This document shows positions 25,735-34,689 of a stretch of 64,000 nucleotides of DNA, one piece after another. The translations under genes were made by a program, and so were the position numbers. Source of the stretch: Minwuia sp. (GTDB lineage: Bacteria; Pseudomonadota; Alphaproteobacteria; Minwuiales; Minwuiaceae); contig JARGPL010000024.1 of the NCBI GenBank assembly GCA_029210175.1, forward strand, positions 1-64,000, written 5' to 3'. The number at the start of each line of letters is the position of its first letter. Position 1 is the first letter of the stretch. The notes under the pieces were generated by a model that ran no database searches, had not been told where the DNA came from, and worked only from the letters and a program-made list of their open reading frames with translations.

Positions 25735-27435
25735 TCAGTTGGCACCTTCCAGCAGACGCCGCGCAATCACCTGGGCCTGGATCTCGCCGGCGCCTTCGAA
25801 GATGTTCAGGATGCGGGCATCGCAGAGGATGCGGCTGATGTCATATTCCAGCGCGAAGCCGTTGCCGCCATGGCTCTGCAGGGCATTGTCCGCATTCGCC
25901 CAGGCGACGCGGGCGCCCAGCAGCTTGGCCATTCCGGCCTCCAGATCGCAGCGGCGACCCTCGTCCTTGGTGCGGGCGGAGAAATAGGTCAGCTGGCGGG
26001 CGATCATGGTCTCCACAGCGGCCCAGGCGACCTTGCCGTGCACACGGGGAAATTCATAGATCGGGCGACCGAACTGCACCCGGTCCTTGGCATAGCGCAT
26101 GCCGGTTTCCATGGCATTCTGGGCCACGCCGATGGCGCGGGCCGCGGTCTGGATACGGGCGGACTCGAATGTGGCCATCAGCTGCTTGAAGCCGTTGCCT
26201 TCTTCCCCGCCCAGCAGATTGTCGGCGCCGACCTCGAAATTGTCGAAGCCGAGTTCATATTCGCGCATGCCGCGATACCCCAGCACCTCGATCTCGCCGC
26301 CGCTCATGCCCTCGGCGGGGAATTGGTTGCCTTCCTCGCCGCGCGGTTTCGGTGCGAAGAACATGGACAGGCCGCGATAGCCCGCCTCATCGGGGTTGGT
26401 GCGGGCCAGCACGGTCATCACGTCGGCGCGGGCCGCGTGGGTGATCCAGGTCTTGTTGCCGGTGATGCGATAGCTGTCGCCGTCCTTCACCGCGCGGGTG
26501 CGCAACGACGCCAGGTCGGACCCGGTGTTGGGTTCGGTGAAGACTGCCGTCGGCAGGATCTCGCCGGAACAGATGCCGGGCAGCCAGCGCTGCTTCTGTT
26601 CCTCGGTTCCGCCGGTCAGTAGCAGTTCCGCCGCAATCTCCGAGCGGGTGCCGAGGGAGCCGACACCGATGTAGCCGCGCGAAAGTTCTTCCGACACCAC
26701 ACACATGGCCATCTTGCCCATGGCATGTCCGCCGTATTCTTCCGGCACGGTCAGGCCGAAGACGCCCAGCTCACCCATTTCCTTCACGACTTCCATGGGG
26801 ATCAGTTCGTTGTCCAGATGCCACTTGTGGGCATGCGGTGCGACCTTGTCGTCGGCGAACTTGCGGAACTGGTCACGCACCATGCCATAGGTCTCGTCCA
26901 GCCCCGGATCACCGAAGTTGCCGGTTTCCAGTGCATTGTCGAGCAGGGTGGCGATGCGGGCACGGACAGCAGCGGTATTGCCGTTGAAGATCAGGCGGCG
27001 CACTTCCGGCGTGCCGAGGCGCTGCACCTGGGTCATGTCGATGTTCAGGTCCTGCGGCCGGACGACCTCCCCCTGGTTCATCGGGATGCCGTTGCCAAGC
27101 TGGGCCAGATATTCGCCGAAACCGGCCTGCAGCATCAGCTGTTCCAGCTCGCCGAGCTTGCCGTCCGCATTCAGGCGGTTGGCCCAGTTCAGCAGCTCCC
27201 GCAGGCTCTCGACATAGGTCGCAACCCAGGCGAGACCGTGGCTGGCGTACTGATTGACTTCCAGCAGCTTCGTGTCGATCCGCCCTTCGTCGTTGCGGAC
27301 CATCGTGGCGACGGAATTGATCGCGACCTGCTTGTAGCGGTCGGCAGCGTCCAGCGCGCCCTGACACAGGCGCAGCAGATCGGACAGGACAGGGGATTCG
27401 TCAGTGGCACTCAGAACAGGTGCGGAATCGGGCAT
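25735..27435 (-). CDS. Acyl-CoA dehydrogenase
   Basis: A 566-residue FAD-dependent acyl-CoA dehydrogenase. The N-terminal about 160 residues form an extra helical domain (LSDLLRLCQGALDAADRYKQ). The usual fold follows (FGLTVPEEYGGHAMGK, FTEPNTGSDLASLRTRAV, ITGNKTWITHAARADVM, QSHGGNGFALEYDISRILCDARILNIFEGAGEIQAQVIARR). The catalytic base is probably the Glu in IFEGAGE. The ATG at 27435 has GGGAGG. It resembles the methylsuccinyl-CoA dehydrogenase (Mcd) group of the ethylmalonyl-CoA pathway, and it lies beside ccr and ecm. I think Mcd is likely but cannot prove it. Confidence 0.88.
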   Translation of the reverse strand: MPDSAPVLSATDESPVLSDLLRLCQGALDAADRYKQVAINSVATMVRNDEGRIDTKLLEVNQYASHGLAWVATYVESLRELLNWANRLNADGKLGELEQLMLQAGFGEYLAQLGNGIPMNQGEVVRPQDLNIDMTQVQRLGTPEVRRLIFNGNTAAVRARIATLLDNALETGNFGDPGLDETYGMVRDQFRKFADDKVAPHAHKWHLDNELIPMEVVKEMGELGVFGLTVPEEYGGHAMGKMAMCVVSEELSRGYIGVGSLGTRSEIAAELLLTGGTEEQKQRWLPGICSGEILPTAVFTEPNTGSDLASLRTRAVKDGDSYRITGNKTWITHAARADVMTVLARTNPDEAGYRGLSMFFAPKPRGEEGNQFPAEGMSGGEIEVLGYRGMREYELGFDNFEVGADNLLGGEEGNGFKQLMATFESARIQTAARAIGVAQNAMETGMRYAKDRVQFGRPIYEFPRVHGKVAWAAVETMIARQLTYFSARTKDEGRRCDLEAGMAKLLGARVAWANADNALQSHGGNGFALEYDISRILCDARILNIFEGAGEIQAQVIARRLLEGAN

Positions 27436-27638
27436 GGTAGCCTCCCGGAAAGAATAAACTCGATTGGTGGCTGCCTTATAGGACAGCGCCACCGGCGATG
27501 AAACCGCCAGAAGCGCAGATCACTCAGTACTGACCACCACGCATGGATCACACGGGACCCATCAACATATACCGCACCGACGCCCATCTGGATGGTGCGC
27601 CGGTGCGGATTCCGTTCGATTCAGTCTGGTGCGCCGTC

Positions 27639-28937
27639 TCAGCCGTTGCCGGCCTCGATCGCGTCTTCGATGGTGCGCAGGCCGGGCAGGCGCGATGACA
27701 CCAGCACGGCCATGTTGCCGGGCTTGTGCTCATTGGCCTGCATCTTCATGTGCGCGCGGGGAATGTCGTCCCACGAGAAGACTTCCGACATGCAGGGGTC
27801 GACGCGACGTTCGATCACCATCTGGTTGGCCTGGCTGGCCTGCTTCAGATTGGCGAAATGGCTGCCCTGAATGCGCTTCTGGCGCATCCAGACAAAGCGC
27901 GCGTCCATGGTCAGGTTATAGCCGGTGGTGCCGGCACAGAACACGACCATGCCGCCACGCTTCACAACGATGCAGGACACGGGGAAGGTCGACTCACCGG
28001 GGTGTTCAAAGACGAAATCGACGTCGTTGCCCTTGCCCGTGATCTCCCAGATCGCCTTGCCGAACTTCCGCATTTCCTTTGTCCAGGCGTTGTATTCGTC
28101 GGAGTTCACGGTCGGCATCTGACCCCAGCAATTGAAGTCCTTGCGGTTCAGTACCGCCTTGGCCCCCAGCGACATGACGAATTCGCGCTTGGTCTCGTCG
28201 GAAATGACGCCGATGGCATTGGCCCCTGCTGCGGCACACAGCTGCACGGCCATGGAACCGATGCCGCCGGAGGCACCCCAGATCAGCACGTTGTCGCCGG
28301 GACGCAGGATGTGCGGGCGATGGCCGAACAGCATGCGGTACGACGTGGCCAGCGTCAGCGTGTAACAGGCGCTCTCTTCCCAGGTCAGGTGGCGCGGGCG
28401 CGGCATCAGCTGGCGGTCCTGCACGCGCGCGAACTGGGCGAAGGACCCGTCCGGCGTCTCGTAGCCCCAGATCCGCTGCGAGGTGGAGAACATCGGGTCG
28501 CCGCCGTTGCATTCCTCGTCATCGCCGTCGTCCTGATTGCAATGCACCACGACCTCGTCACCGATCTTCCAGCGCTTGACGCGGGACCCGACGGCATAGA
28601 CCACGCCCGAGGCATCGGAACCGGCAATGTGATAGGGCTGCTTGTGGCTGTCGAAGGGGGAAATCGGGGTGCCGAGGGAAGCCCAGACGCCGTTGTAGTT
28701 GACGCCCGCTGCCATCACCAGGATCAGCACGTCATGGCTGTCCAGTTCCGGGGTCTCCACGACTTCGCACTGCATCGCGGTGTCGGGGTTGCCATGCCGC
28801 TCACGACGGATGGCCCAGGCGTACATCTTCTTCGGCACATGACCCAGCGGCGGAATCTCGCCGACTTCATAGAGGTCACGACGGTCGCCTTCGGCGGGGT
28901 CGATCGGGCTGTTTTCGACGGGCTGGATCTCGGCCAT
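27639..28937 (-). CDS. ccr: Crotonyl-CoA carboxylase/reductase
   Basis: The 432-residue key enzyme of the ethylmalonyl-CoA pathway, which reductively carboxylates crotonyl-CoA to ethylmalonyl-CoA with NADPH and CO2. It is a medium-chain dehydrogenase/reductase: VMAAGVNYNGVWASLGTPIS, HIAGSDASGVVYAVGSRVKRWK, TLTLATSYRMLFG, WGASGGIGSMAVQLC (NADPH-binding loop) and FEHPGESTFPVSC. The ATG at 28937 was chosen because GGAG lies 8 bp before it, whereas the ATG two codons earlier is only 2 bp from it. Divergent from ecm, with a shared operator-like palindrome between. Confidence 0.95.
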   Translation of the reverse strand: MAEIQPVENSPIDPAEGDRRDLYEVGEIPPLGHVPKKMYAWAIRRERHGNPDTAMQCEVVETPELDSHDVLILVMAAGVNYNGVWASLGTPISPFDSHKQPYHIAGSDASGVVYAVGSRVKRWKIGDEVVVHCNQDDGDDEECNGGDPMFSTSQRIWGYETPDGSFAQFARVQDRQLMPRPRHLTWEESACYTLTLATSYRMLFGHRPHILRPGDNVLIWGASGGIGSMAVQLCAAAGANAIGVISDETKREFVMSLGAKAVLNRKDFNCWGQMPTVNSDEYNAWTKEMRKFGKAIWEITGKGNDVDFVFEHPGESTFPVSCIVVKRGGMVVFCAGTTGYNLTMDARFVWMRQKRIQGSHFANLKQASQANQMVIERRVDPCMSEVFSWDDIPRAHMKMQANEHKPGNMAVLVSSRLPGLRTIEDAIEAGNG

Positions 28938-29029
28938 GCTCATTACTCCATTAAGTGCGGCACTGCGCCAGATGACTCGTCTCCGCCGGCTGGTCAATGC
29001 GCTGGACCACCTGCCGGCAACGGGTTTAT

Positions 29030-29067
29030 GTTGCAGGGCCGCAAAACGCGTTTTGCAGCGCGGCAAC
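29030..29067. promoter_or_regulatory. Compound palindromic operator between ccr and ecm
   Basis: A perfect 16-bp palindrome GCAAAACGCGTTTTGC (29041-29056) is flanked at exactly symmetrical positions by GTTGC (29030-29034) and GCAAC (29063-29067), sharing one dyad centre. It is placed to control both divergent genes. Regulators of this pathway (CcrR of Methylobacterium; the RamB/PccR group) are known to use palindromic or TTGCAAA-like sites. Which one acts here is unknown. Confidence 0.6.
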
Positions 29068-29159
29068 TGATATGATATTTCCACGGTCGCACGCAAGACA
29101 TAATTTTCGTGCGCAAACGAACAATGTGACGGAATAATGTGATGAATAAGGGCGACAGC

Positions 29160-31163
29160 ATGACGCGAACGGAAACCTCTGGGACGGCACCGGCTGCCGC
29201 AACCCGCGACAAGCCCTGGCTGATCCGCACCTATTCCGGCCACAGCTCGGCCACGGCATCGAACGAACTCTATCGCACCAACCTGTCGCGCGGGCAGACC
29301 GGCCTTTCCGTGGCCTTCGACCTGCCGACCCAGACCGGCCATGACAGCGACGACGCGCTGGCCAAGGGTGAAGTGGGCAAGGTGGGCGTGCCGATTTCCC
29401 ACATCGGCGACATGCGGGCGCTGTTCGACCAGATCCCGCTGGAGCAGATGAACACCTCCATGACCATCAATGCCACCGCGCCCTGGCTGCTGGCGCTCTA
29501 TGTCGCCACCGCCGAGGAGCAAGGTGCCGACCGCACGAAGCTGATGGGCACGGTGCAGAACGACATCGTGAAGGAATATCTCTCGCGCGGGACCTATATC
29601 TTTCCGCCCGCGCCGAGCCTGAAACTGATTTCCGACGTCATCGGCTTCACGGTGACGGAAATGCCGAAGTGGAACCCGACCAACATATGTTCCTACCACC
29701 TGCAGGAAGCCGGTGCGACGCCGCAGCAGGAACTGGCCTTCGCGCTGGCCACGGCCATCGCCGTGCTGGACACGGTGCGCGACCGGGGCGAGGTGCCGTC
29801 GGAGATGTTCAGCGCCGTCGCCGGGCGCATCAGCTTCTTCGTCAATGCCGGCATCCGCTTCATCGAGGAAATGTGCAAGATGCGCGCGTTCGTCGACCTG
29901 TGGGACGAACTGCTGGCCGACCGCTACCGCGTGGAGGAGGAAAAGTTCCGCCGCTTCCGCTATGGCGTGCAGGTCAACAGCCTCGGCCTGACCGAGCCAC
30001 AGCCGGAAAACAACGTCTACCGCATCCTAATCGAGATGCTGGCCGTGGTGCTGTCGAAGAACGCCCGCGCCCGCGCCGTGCAGCTGCCCGCGTGGAACGA
30101 AGCCCTGGGCCTGCCGCGCCCATGGGACCAGCAGTGGAGCCTGCGTCTGCAGCAGATCGTGGCCTATGAGACCGATCTGCTGGAATATGGCGACATCTTC
30201 GACGGCTCCCCGGTGATCGAGGCCAAGGTGCAGGCGCTGAAGGATTCCGCGCGCGCCGAACTGGCCACCATCGAAAAGCTGGGCGGCGCGCTGGCCGCCG
30301 TGGAGAGCGGTTACATGAAGGAAGCGCTGGTGGAGAGCAATGCCCGCCGCGTGCAGGCCATCATGAAGGGCGACATTCCGGTCATCGGCGTCAACCGCTT
30401 CACCGAAAGCGCGCCGTCACCGCTGGCCGATTCCGCCGATGCCATCATGACGGTGGATGCGGCGGCGGAGACCGACCAGATCGCCGCCCTGCAGGCCTGG
30501 CGCGAAGGCCGCGACAGTGCGGCGGTGGCGCAGGCGCTGGCCGACCTCGACCAGGCCGCACGCGAAGACCGCAACATCATGGAAGCTTCCATCGCCGCCG
30601 CCAGGGCCGGGGTCACCACGGGTGAATGGGCCAATACGCTGCGCCGGATCTATGGCGAGTATCGCGCGCCGACCGGCGTTGGCGGGGCCGTCGGTGTCGC
30701 TGCCGCCAGCCTGGTGGACGTGCGCAAGCGGGTCGAGGAAGTCTCCGCCCGCCTGGGGCGCCGGATCAAGATCCTGGTCGGCAAGCCCGGCCTCGACGGC
30801 CATTCCAACGGTGCCGAACAGATCGCCGTCGCCGCCCGCGATGCCGGGATGGAAGTGGTCTATGAAGGCATTCGCCTGACACCGCAGCAGATCGTCGATG
30901 CGGCGCTGGAGGAAGCGGTCCACCTGGTTGGCCTGTCGATCCTGTCCGGCAGCCACGCCGCCCTCGCCCGCGACGTCATGGTCGGCCTGCGCGCCGAAGG
31001 CCTGGGCGACATCCCCGTGGTCGTCGGCGGCATCATCCCCGAAGCCGACGCCACCAGCCTGAAGGCCGCCGGCATAGCCGGCATCTACACCCCGAAGGAC
31101 TTCGACCTGTCCGCCATCATGGCCGACATCGTGGAAATCGTGGACGCAAGGACGGCGGCGTAG
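29160..31163 (+). CDS. ecm: Ethylmalonyl-CoA mutase
   Basis: A 667-residue cobalamin-dependent mutase that converts ethylmalonyl-CoA to methylsuccinyl-CoA. The substrate barrel opens DKPWLIRTYSGHSSATASNELY and contains TGLSVAFDLPTQTGHDSD, CSYHLQEAGATPQQELAFALA and VQVNSLGLTEPQPENNVYRI. The C-terminal B12 domain has PGLDGHSNGAEQIA with the DxHxxG cobalt-ligand motif, and SILSGSHAAL. The sequence looks closer to Ecm than to methylmalonyl-CoA mutase, and it faces ccr. The start at 29160 has AAGG upstream; an ATG at 29139 is possible. Confidence 0.93.
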   Translation: MTRTETSGTAPAAATRDKPWLIRTYSGHSSATASNELYRTNLSRGQTGLSVAFDLPTQTGHDSDDALAKGEVGKVGVPISHIGDMRALFDQIPLEQMNTSMTINATAPWLLALYVATAEEQGADRTKLMGTVQNDIVKEYLSRGTYIFPPAPSLKLISDVIGFTVTEMPKWNPTNICSYHLQEAGATPQQELAFALATAIAVLDTVRDRGEVPSEMFSAVAGRISFFVNAGIRFIEEMCKMRAFVDLWDELLADRYRVEEEKFRRFRYGVQVNSLGLTEPQPENNVYRILIEMLAVVLSKNARARAVQLPAWNEALGLPRPWDQQWSLRLQQIVAYETDLLEYGDIFDGSPVIEAKVQALKDSARAELATIEKLGGALAAVESGYMKEALVESNARRVQAIMKGDIPVIGVNRFTESAPSPLADSADAIMTVDAAAETDQIAALQAWREGRDSAAVAQALADLDQAAREDRNIMEASIAAARAGVTTGEWANTLRRIYGEYRAPTGVGGAVGVAAASLVDVRKRVEEVSARLGRRIKILVGKPGLDGHSNGAEQIAVAARDAGMEVVYEGIRLTPQQIVDAALEEAVHLVGLSILSGSHAALARDVMVGLRAEGLGDIPVVVGGIIPEADATSLKAAGIAGIYTPKDFDLSAIMADIVEIVDARTAA

Positions 31164-31170
31164 TCCTGCC

Positions 31171-31231
31171 CTTGCTTCCCCTTCCCCCTCGACGGGGCAA
31201 GGCCGGGATGGGGGTGAGCGGCGGAGCCGAG
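31171..31231. repeat. Dispersed intergenic repeat, copy 2
   Basis: This fills the gap between convergent ecm and the CoA-transferase gene. Segments TTCCCCTT, CCCTCGACGGGG, AAGGCCGGGATGGGGGTGAG and GGAGCCGA match in order the copy at 8575-8645. It is probably an old palindromic element. Confidence 0.65.
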
Positions 31232-31245
31232 TTTGCCGCGGTGTT

Positions 31246-32451
31246 CTACCCCTCCCAGGGCAGTCCCCCGCCATTCAGTGCGGCGCGGATCGCGTCGCCG
31301 TGTTCATCCGGGCCGGGGGCGCGGCGGGGCCGGGCCTTTTCCTGGCCCGAGACCCAGATCGGGGTGTCAATCTGCTGTGACAGCAGGGCACCGTCTGCCG
31401 TGTCGGTGATGACGCCGATGGCGCGGGCCTGGCTGTCGTCGGCGGCTTCTTCCGGGGTCAGGACGGGACCGACGGCGAGGCGGGTTTCCCCCAGCCGGAC
31501 GCGCCATTCGGCCCAGTCGCGCTGCAGGAACGCGGCGTCGAAGATCCGCGTCAGGGCGGCGGCATTCTGCGACCGGGCTTCCACCGTGGCGAAGCGCGGG
31601 TCGTCCAGCAGGTCGGGGCGTTCGATCACCTGCACCAGACGGGTGAAGTCCCGCTGCGGATCCAGCGCGGAGACGATGAACCAGCGCCCGTCGCGGGTTT
31701 CGTAATAATTGACCATCGCCGTCCAGGGGTCGTTGCGCGGGCGACGGTTCTGCAACGGGGCACCGGCCAGTACCGCCGTGGCCAGCACCGCATTGGACCA
31801 GAGACCGTTGGCGATCAGGGACGTATGCACCTCCCGCCCGCGCCCGGTCATGGTGCGTTCGTACAGGCCCAGCATCACCGCCCCGAACAGCGCAATGCCC
31901 GTCGGATGATCGCCCTGTCCCGCGACCGAAAGGGCGGGCGGCCCGGCCATGTCCGGGCGGACCAGATGCATCAGCCCCGACCGCGCCCAATAGGTTGTCA
32001 TGTCGAAGCCGGAGCCGTCGGCTTCCGGCCCCACCTCCCCCTTCGCGGTCAGGGAGGCATAGATCAGCCGCAGGTTGATCGGCGACAGTTCATCCCAGGT
32101 CAGGCCGAACTTGCGGCGCACCGGCAGCGGATGGTTGGTGATGAAGACGTCGGCGGAGGCGACCAGTGCCCGCATCCGCGCCCGGTCGGCGTCCTGCCCC
32201 AGATCCATGATGATGCCGCGCTTGCTGTGGTTGTCGAGCTGCCAGGCATAGTCGGTGTCGCCCTTCGGGAAGCCCGGCGTGTCGTTCAGTCGGCGGAACC
32301 CGTCACCCCCCGGTGGCTCCACCTTGATCACGTCGGCGCCGAAGTCCGCCATCACCGTCGCGGCGGTCGGTCCGGCAATCCAGGTCGCCGCATCGATCAC
32401 CCGGACGCCGGACAGGATCGGGCGGGGTTCTTCTTGGCGGGCCGTGGTCAT
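31246..32451 (-). CDS. CaiB/BaiF family (class III) CoA-transferase
   Basis: A 401-residue class III CoA-transferase. The family opening is seen in LSGVRVIDAATWIAGPTAATVMADFGADVIKVEPPGGD, then NHSKRGIIMDLGQDADR, DVFITNHP and SLIANGLWSNAVL. The catalytic Asp of the family normally follows the N-terminal third. Start ATG (32451) overlaps the upstream hydratase stop by 4 bp. Donor and acceptor are unknown. The pairing with an enoyl-CoA hydratase suggests degradation of a carboxylic acid such as carnitine-, bile- or terpenoid-like acids. Confidence 0.87.
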   Translation of the reverse strand: MTTARQEEPRPILSGVRVIDAATWIAGPTAATVMADFGADVIKVEPPGGDGFRRLNDTPGFPKGDTDYAWQLDNHSKRGIIMDLGQDADRARMRALVASADVFITNHPLPVRRKFGLTWDELSPINLRLIYASLTAKGEVGPEADGSGFDMTTYWARSGLMHLVRPDMAGPPALSVAGQGDHPTGIALFGAVMLGLYERTMTGRGREVHTSLIANGLWSNAVLATAVLAGAPLQNRRPRNDPWTAMVNYYETRDGRWFIVSALDPQRDFTRLVQVIERPDLLDDPRFATVEARSQNAAALTRIFDAAFLQRDWAEWRVRLGETRLAVGPVLTPEEAADDSQARAIGVITDTADGALLSQQIDTPIWVSGQEKARPRRAPGPDEHGDAIRAALNGGGLPWEG

Positions 32452-33323
32452 CCGGCATCCCTGTCCTGCGCATCCAGCCAGGCATTGAAGGTCGGGCGAC
32501 GTTTCTCCCTGAATGAATTGCCGCCTCCCTTCGCATCCGGGTGGTGGTCGACAACGGCGGTCTTGCCTGCGATGTCATCCAGCGACTGTGCCCAGGTCAT
32601 CTCGGCGGCGTTGTAGACGGACCGTTTCAGCAGCCGCATGGCGACCTGCGGCCCCTCCGCCATTTCCCGCGCCAGTGCCTCGGTTTCGGATTTGAGATCG
32701 GCGGGGGCGACAGCGGCGGTGACCAACCCCATTTCCGCCGCCTCCAGACCGGTGACGATGCGCTTGCGCATCAGGAAATCCATGGTCTTCGCCAGCCCCA
32801 GATGCTGTACCAGCAGGGCCTGCCCGCCCTCATCGGGCAGCAGGGCAAAGCGCAGGGTGGCGCTGCCCATCCGCGCGGTGGTCGCGGCAATGCGGAAATC
32901 ACAGGCCAGCGCCAGGGAGAACCCGGTCTGGATCGCGACACCATTGATCGCGGCGATGGTGATCTTGTCGATCTGGCGCACGGTGGTGTTCAGCTGCTGG
33001 GAAATCCAGCGCAAGCCATCATAGGTGCCGATGCCGGTGTCATGGCCCGGCGGGATCAGCGGCACCTCCCCCGCCTCTTCGCGCATGTTGGTGGCATAGC
33101 CCTTCAGATCGTCCCCGGCGGAGAACGAATCCCCGCTGCCGATGAAGACAATGACCCGGACGCTGTCGTCCATCTGCGCATGGGTCAGGGCCTCGATCAG
33201 GTCCCGCTTCATGGCCGATGTCATGCCGTTCTTGCGTTCCGGCCGGTTCAGGGTCACCCACAGGATACCCGGATCACTCATTGAAAGTTCGAAGCCCTTC
33301 CAGGCACCCATGCGCATGATCAT
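32448..33323 (-). CDS. Enoyl-CoA hydratase/isomerase family protein
   Basis: A 291-residue crotonase-fold protein. The CoA-binding and oxyanion features are LWVTLNRPERKNGMTSAM, GSGDSFSAGDDLKG and AAINGVAIQTGFSLALACDFRIA. The second catalytic acid region is FALLPDEGGQALL with MDFLMRKRIVTGLEAAEMGLV. It is first in a two-gene operon with the CaiB-type transferase (4-bp overlap). Three ATG codons lie close together at the start (33323, 33317, 33311), and GGGCAGGG precedes the first. The exact substrate is unknown. Confidence 0.87.
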   Translation of the reverse strand: MIMRMGAWKGFELSMSDPGILWVTLNRPERKNGMTSAMKRDLIEALTHAQMDDSVRVIVFIGSGDSFSAGDDLKGYATNMREEAGEVPLIPPGHDTGIGTYDGLRWISQQLNTTVRQIDKITIAAINGVAIQTGFSLALACDFRIAATTARMGSATLRFALLPDEGGQALLVQHLGLAKTMDFLMRKRIVTGLEAAEMGLVTAAVAPADLKSETEALAREMAEGPQVAMRLLKRSVYNAAEMTWAQSLDDIAGKTAVVDHHPDAKGGGNSFREKRRPTFNAWLDAQDRDAG

Positions 33324-33389
33324 CCCTGCCCAGGAAAACAGGGGAGGGATGTTAGTCCTAACCGCTGCGATGGGAAAGCCGGTGGGCCG

Positions 33390-33968
33390 TCAGCCCTGTT
33401 TCAGGGCCCCGGCAACCACCGCGACCCGGTTGCCAACCAGCTCGATGGACTTCCGCTGCGCCTCATCCTGCATGGCACCTTCCGCATCGAAGGTGTCTGC
33501 ATTGCAGGCCAGCGCACGTTGCTGCGGCACCACCAGAACGCCGATGTTGCCCAGGATCGACCGGACGTGCACCAGGCCACGCAACCCGCCAAGCCCGCCG
33601 CCGGAGCCGGCGACCAGACCCGCCACCTTGCCCTGGAACGCGTGCAGCGGGGGGCGGCCTTCGATCGGGCGCGACACCCAGTCAATGGTATTCTTCAGCA
33701 GCGGCGTGATGGAGCTGTTGTATTCCGGGCAGCCGATCAGCAGACCGTCCTGGGCATCGAACAGGTCTTTCAGCGCGATCACATTGTCGGGGAAACCGCT
33801 GTCCGCCTCCAGGTCGCCGTCATAGAGCGGCAGGGGATAGTCCGCCATTTCCAGCCAGGTCACGTCGGCACCCGCCGCCTCTGCCCCGCGTGCCGCGGCC
33901 CTGGCCAGGCGACGGTTGATGGAATCGCGGCGGATGCTGCCGGCGAAGGCCAGAATGCGTGCTGTCAT
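33390..33968 (-). CDS. NADPH-dependent FMN reductase
   Basis: A 192-residue flavodoxin-fold oxidoreductase. The FMN-phosphate loop is FAGSIRRDSINRRLA at the N-terminus. The mid region has GCPEYNSSITPLLKNTIDWVSR, and the flavin edge loop is VAGSGGGLGGLRGLVHVRSIL. Family members reduce FMN or quinones with NAD(P)H. The ATG is at 33968. Just upstream the leader contains an 18-bp tandem repeat. It has no clear operon partner. Confidence 0.88.
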   Translation of the reverse strand: MTARILAFAGSIRRDSINRRLARAAARGAEAAGADVTWLEMADYPLPLYDGDLEADSGFPDNVIALKDLFDAQDGLLIGCPEYNSSITPLLKNTIDWVSRPIEGRPPLHAFQGKVAGLVAGSGGGLGGLRGLVHVRSILGNIGVLVVPQQRALACNADTFDAEGAMQDEAQRKSIELVGNRVAVVAGALKQG

Positions 33969-33992
33969 GGTCGGACCTGTCTTTCATTTCTG

Positions 33993-34046
33993 TGAAGCCG
34001 GACTTGCCTGTGAAGCCGGACGTGCCCCTGAAGCCGGGGTCTCGGT
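33993..34046. repeat. 18-bp tandem repeat, 3 copies
   Basis: Units of the form TGAAGCCGGACNTGCCCN at 33993-34010 and 34011-34028, with a diverged third at 34029-34046. They lie in the 5' leader of the FMN reductase gene, about 25 bp before its ATG. The expansion is non-coding and may alter leader length. Confidence 0.85.
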
Positions 34047-34207
34047 CATAGTGCCAAGCCTCCCGACATAGGGCGCGGCTGTCATCCGAAAACTGCCCGG
34101 CGGCGTAAAGCGTTTGCACGGTCCGGGCTTTTCGCGGAGTCTCGCCGAAGCAATGGCACCCGACCAGCTGACCGGCACAAGAACAACATTTGGCAGGAGA
34201 CGCCCCA

Positions 34208-34609
34208 ATGATCCCCATCATCACCATGCTTTACGGTGGCCTGCTTGGCCTGTTGCTCATCGTTCTCTCGTTCCGGGTGGTCGGCTACCGACGGTCTTCC
34301 GGCGTGGGGATCGGTGACGGGGGCAATGAGGCGGCCTCGCGGCTGATCCGCGTCCAGGCCAACTTCGTCGAATATGTGCCCTTTGCGCTGATCATCATGC
34401 TGCTGCTGGAAATGAACGGCGAGAACCCGGTCGCGCTGCACATCTTCGGCGCGCTGCTGTTCCTCGCCCGCGTGGCGCACGCCAGCGGCCTGTCGCAGAA
34501 CCCGGCCTATTCGCGGGGCCGGTTTGGCGGTGCGCTGGTCACATTCCTGCTGCTGATCATCGGGTCGGTCTGGCTGATCGTGCGCAGCGTGATCGGGCAG
34601 ATGGGCTGA
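34208..34609 (+). CDS. MAPEG family membrane protein
   Basis: A 133-residue membrane protein with four hydrophobic helices (about residues 3-23, 52-70, 76-92 and 108-127). The MAPEG pattern is ANFVEYVPFALIIMLLLEMNG with HIFGALLFLARVAHASG, resembling YecN-like bacterial proteins. MAPEG members act in glutathione and eicosanoid chemistry, but the bacterial ones are mostly uncharacterised. The ATG at 34208 has AGGAG. It converges on the aldolase gene. Confidence 0.9.
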   Translation: MIPIITMLYGGLLGLLLIVLSFRVVGYRRSSGVGIGDGGNEAASRLIRVQANFVEYVPFALIIMLLLEMNGENPVALHIFGALLFLARVAHASGLSQNPAYSRGRFGGALVTFLLLIIGSVWLIVRSVIGQMG

Positions 34610-34689
34610 AGCAGCTTCCGGCGCTGGCTCGTGTCCAGTCCGTCGGCGGGCCCGCCGCTGAACGGCGGACCCGTCATTGCCGGTTCAGA

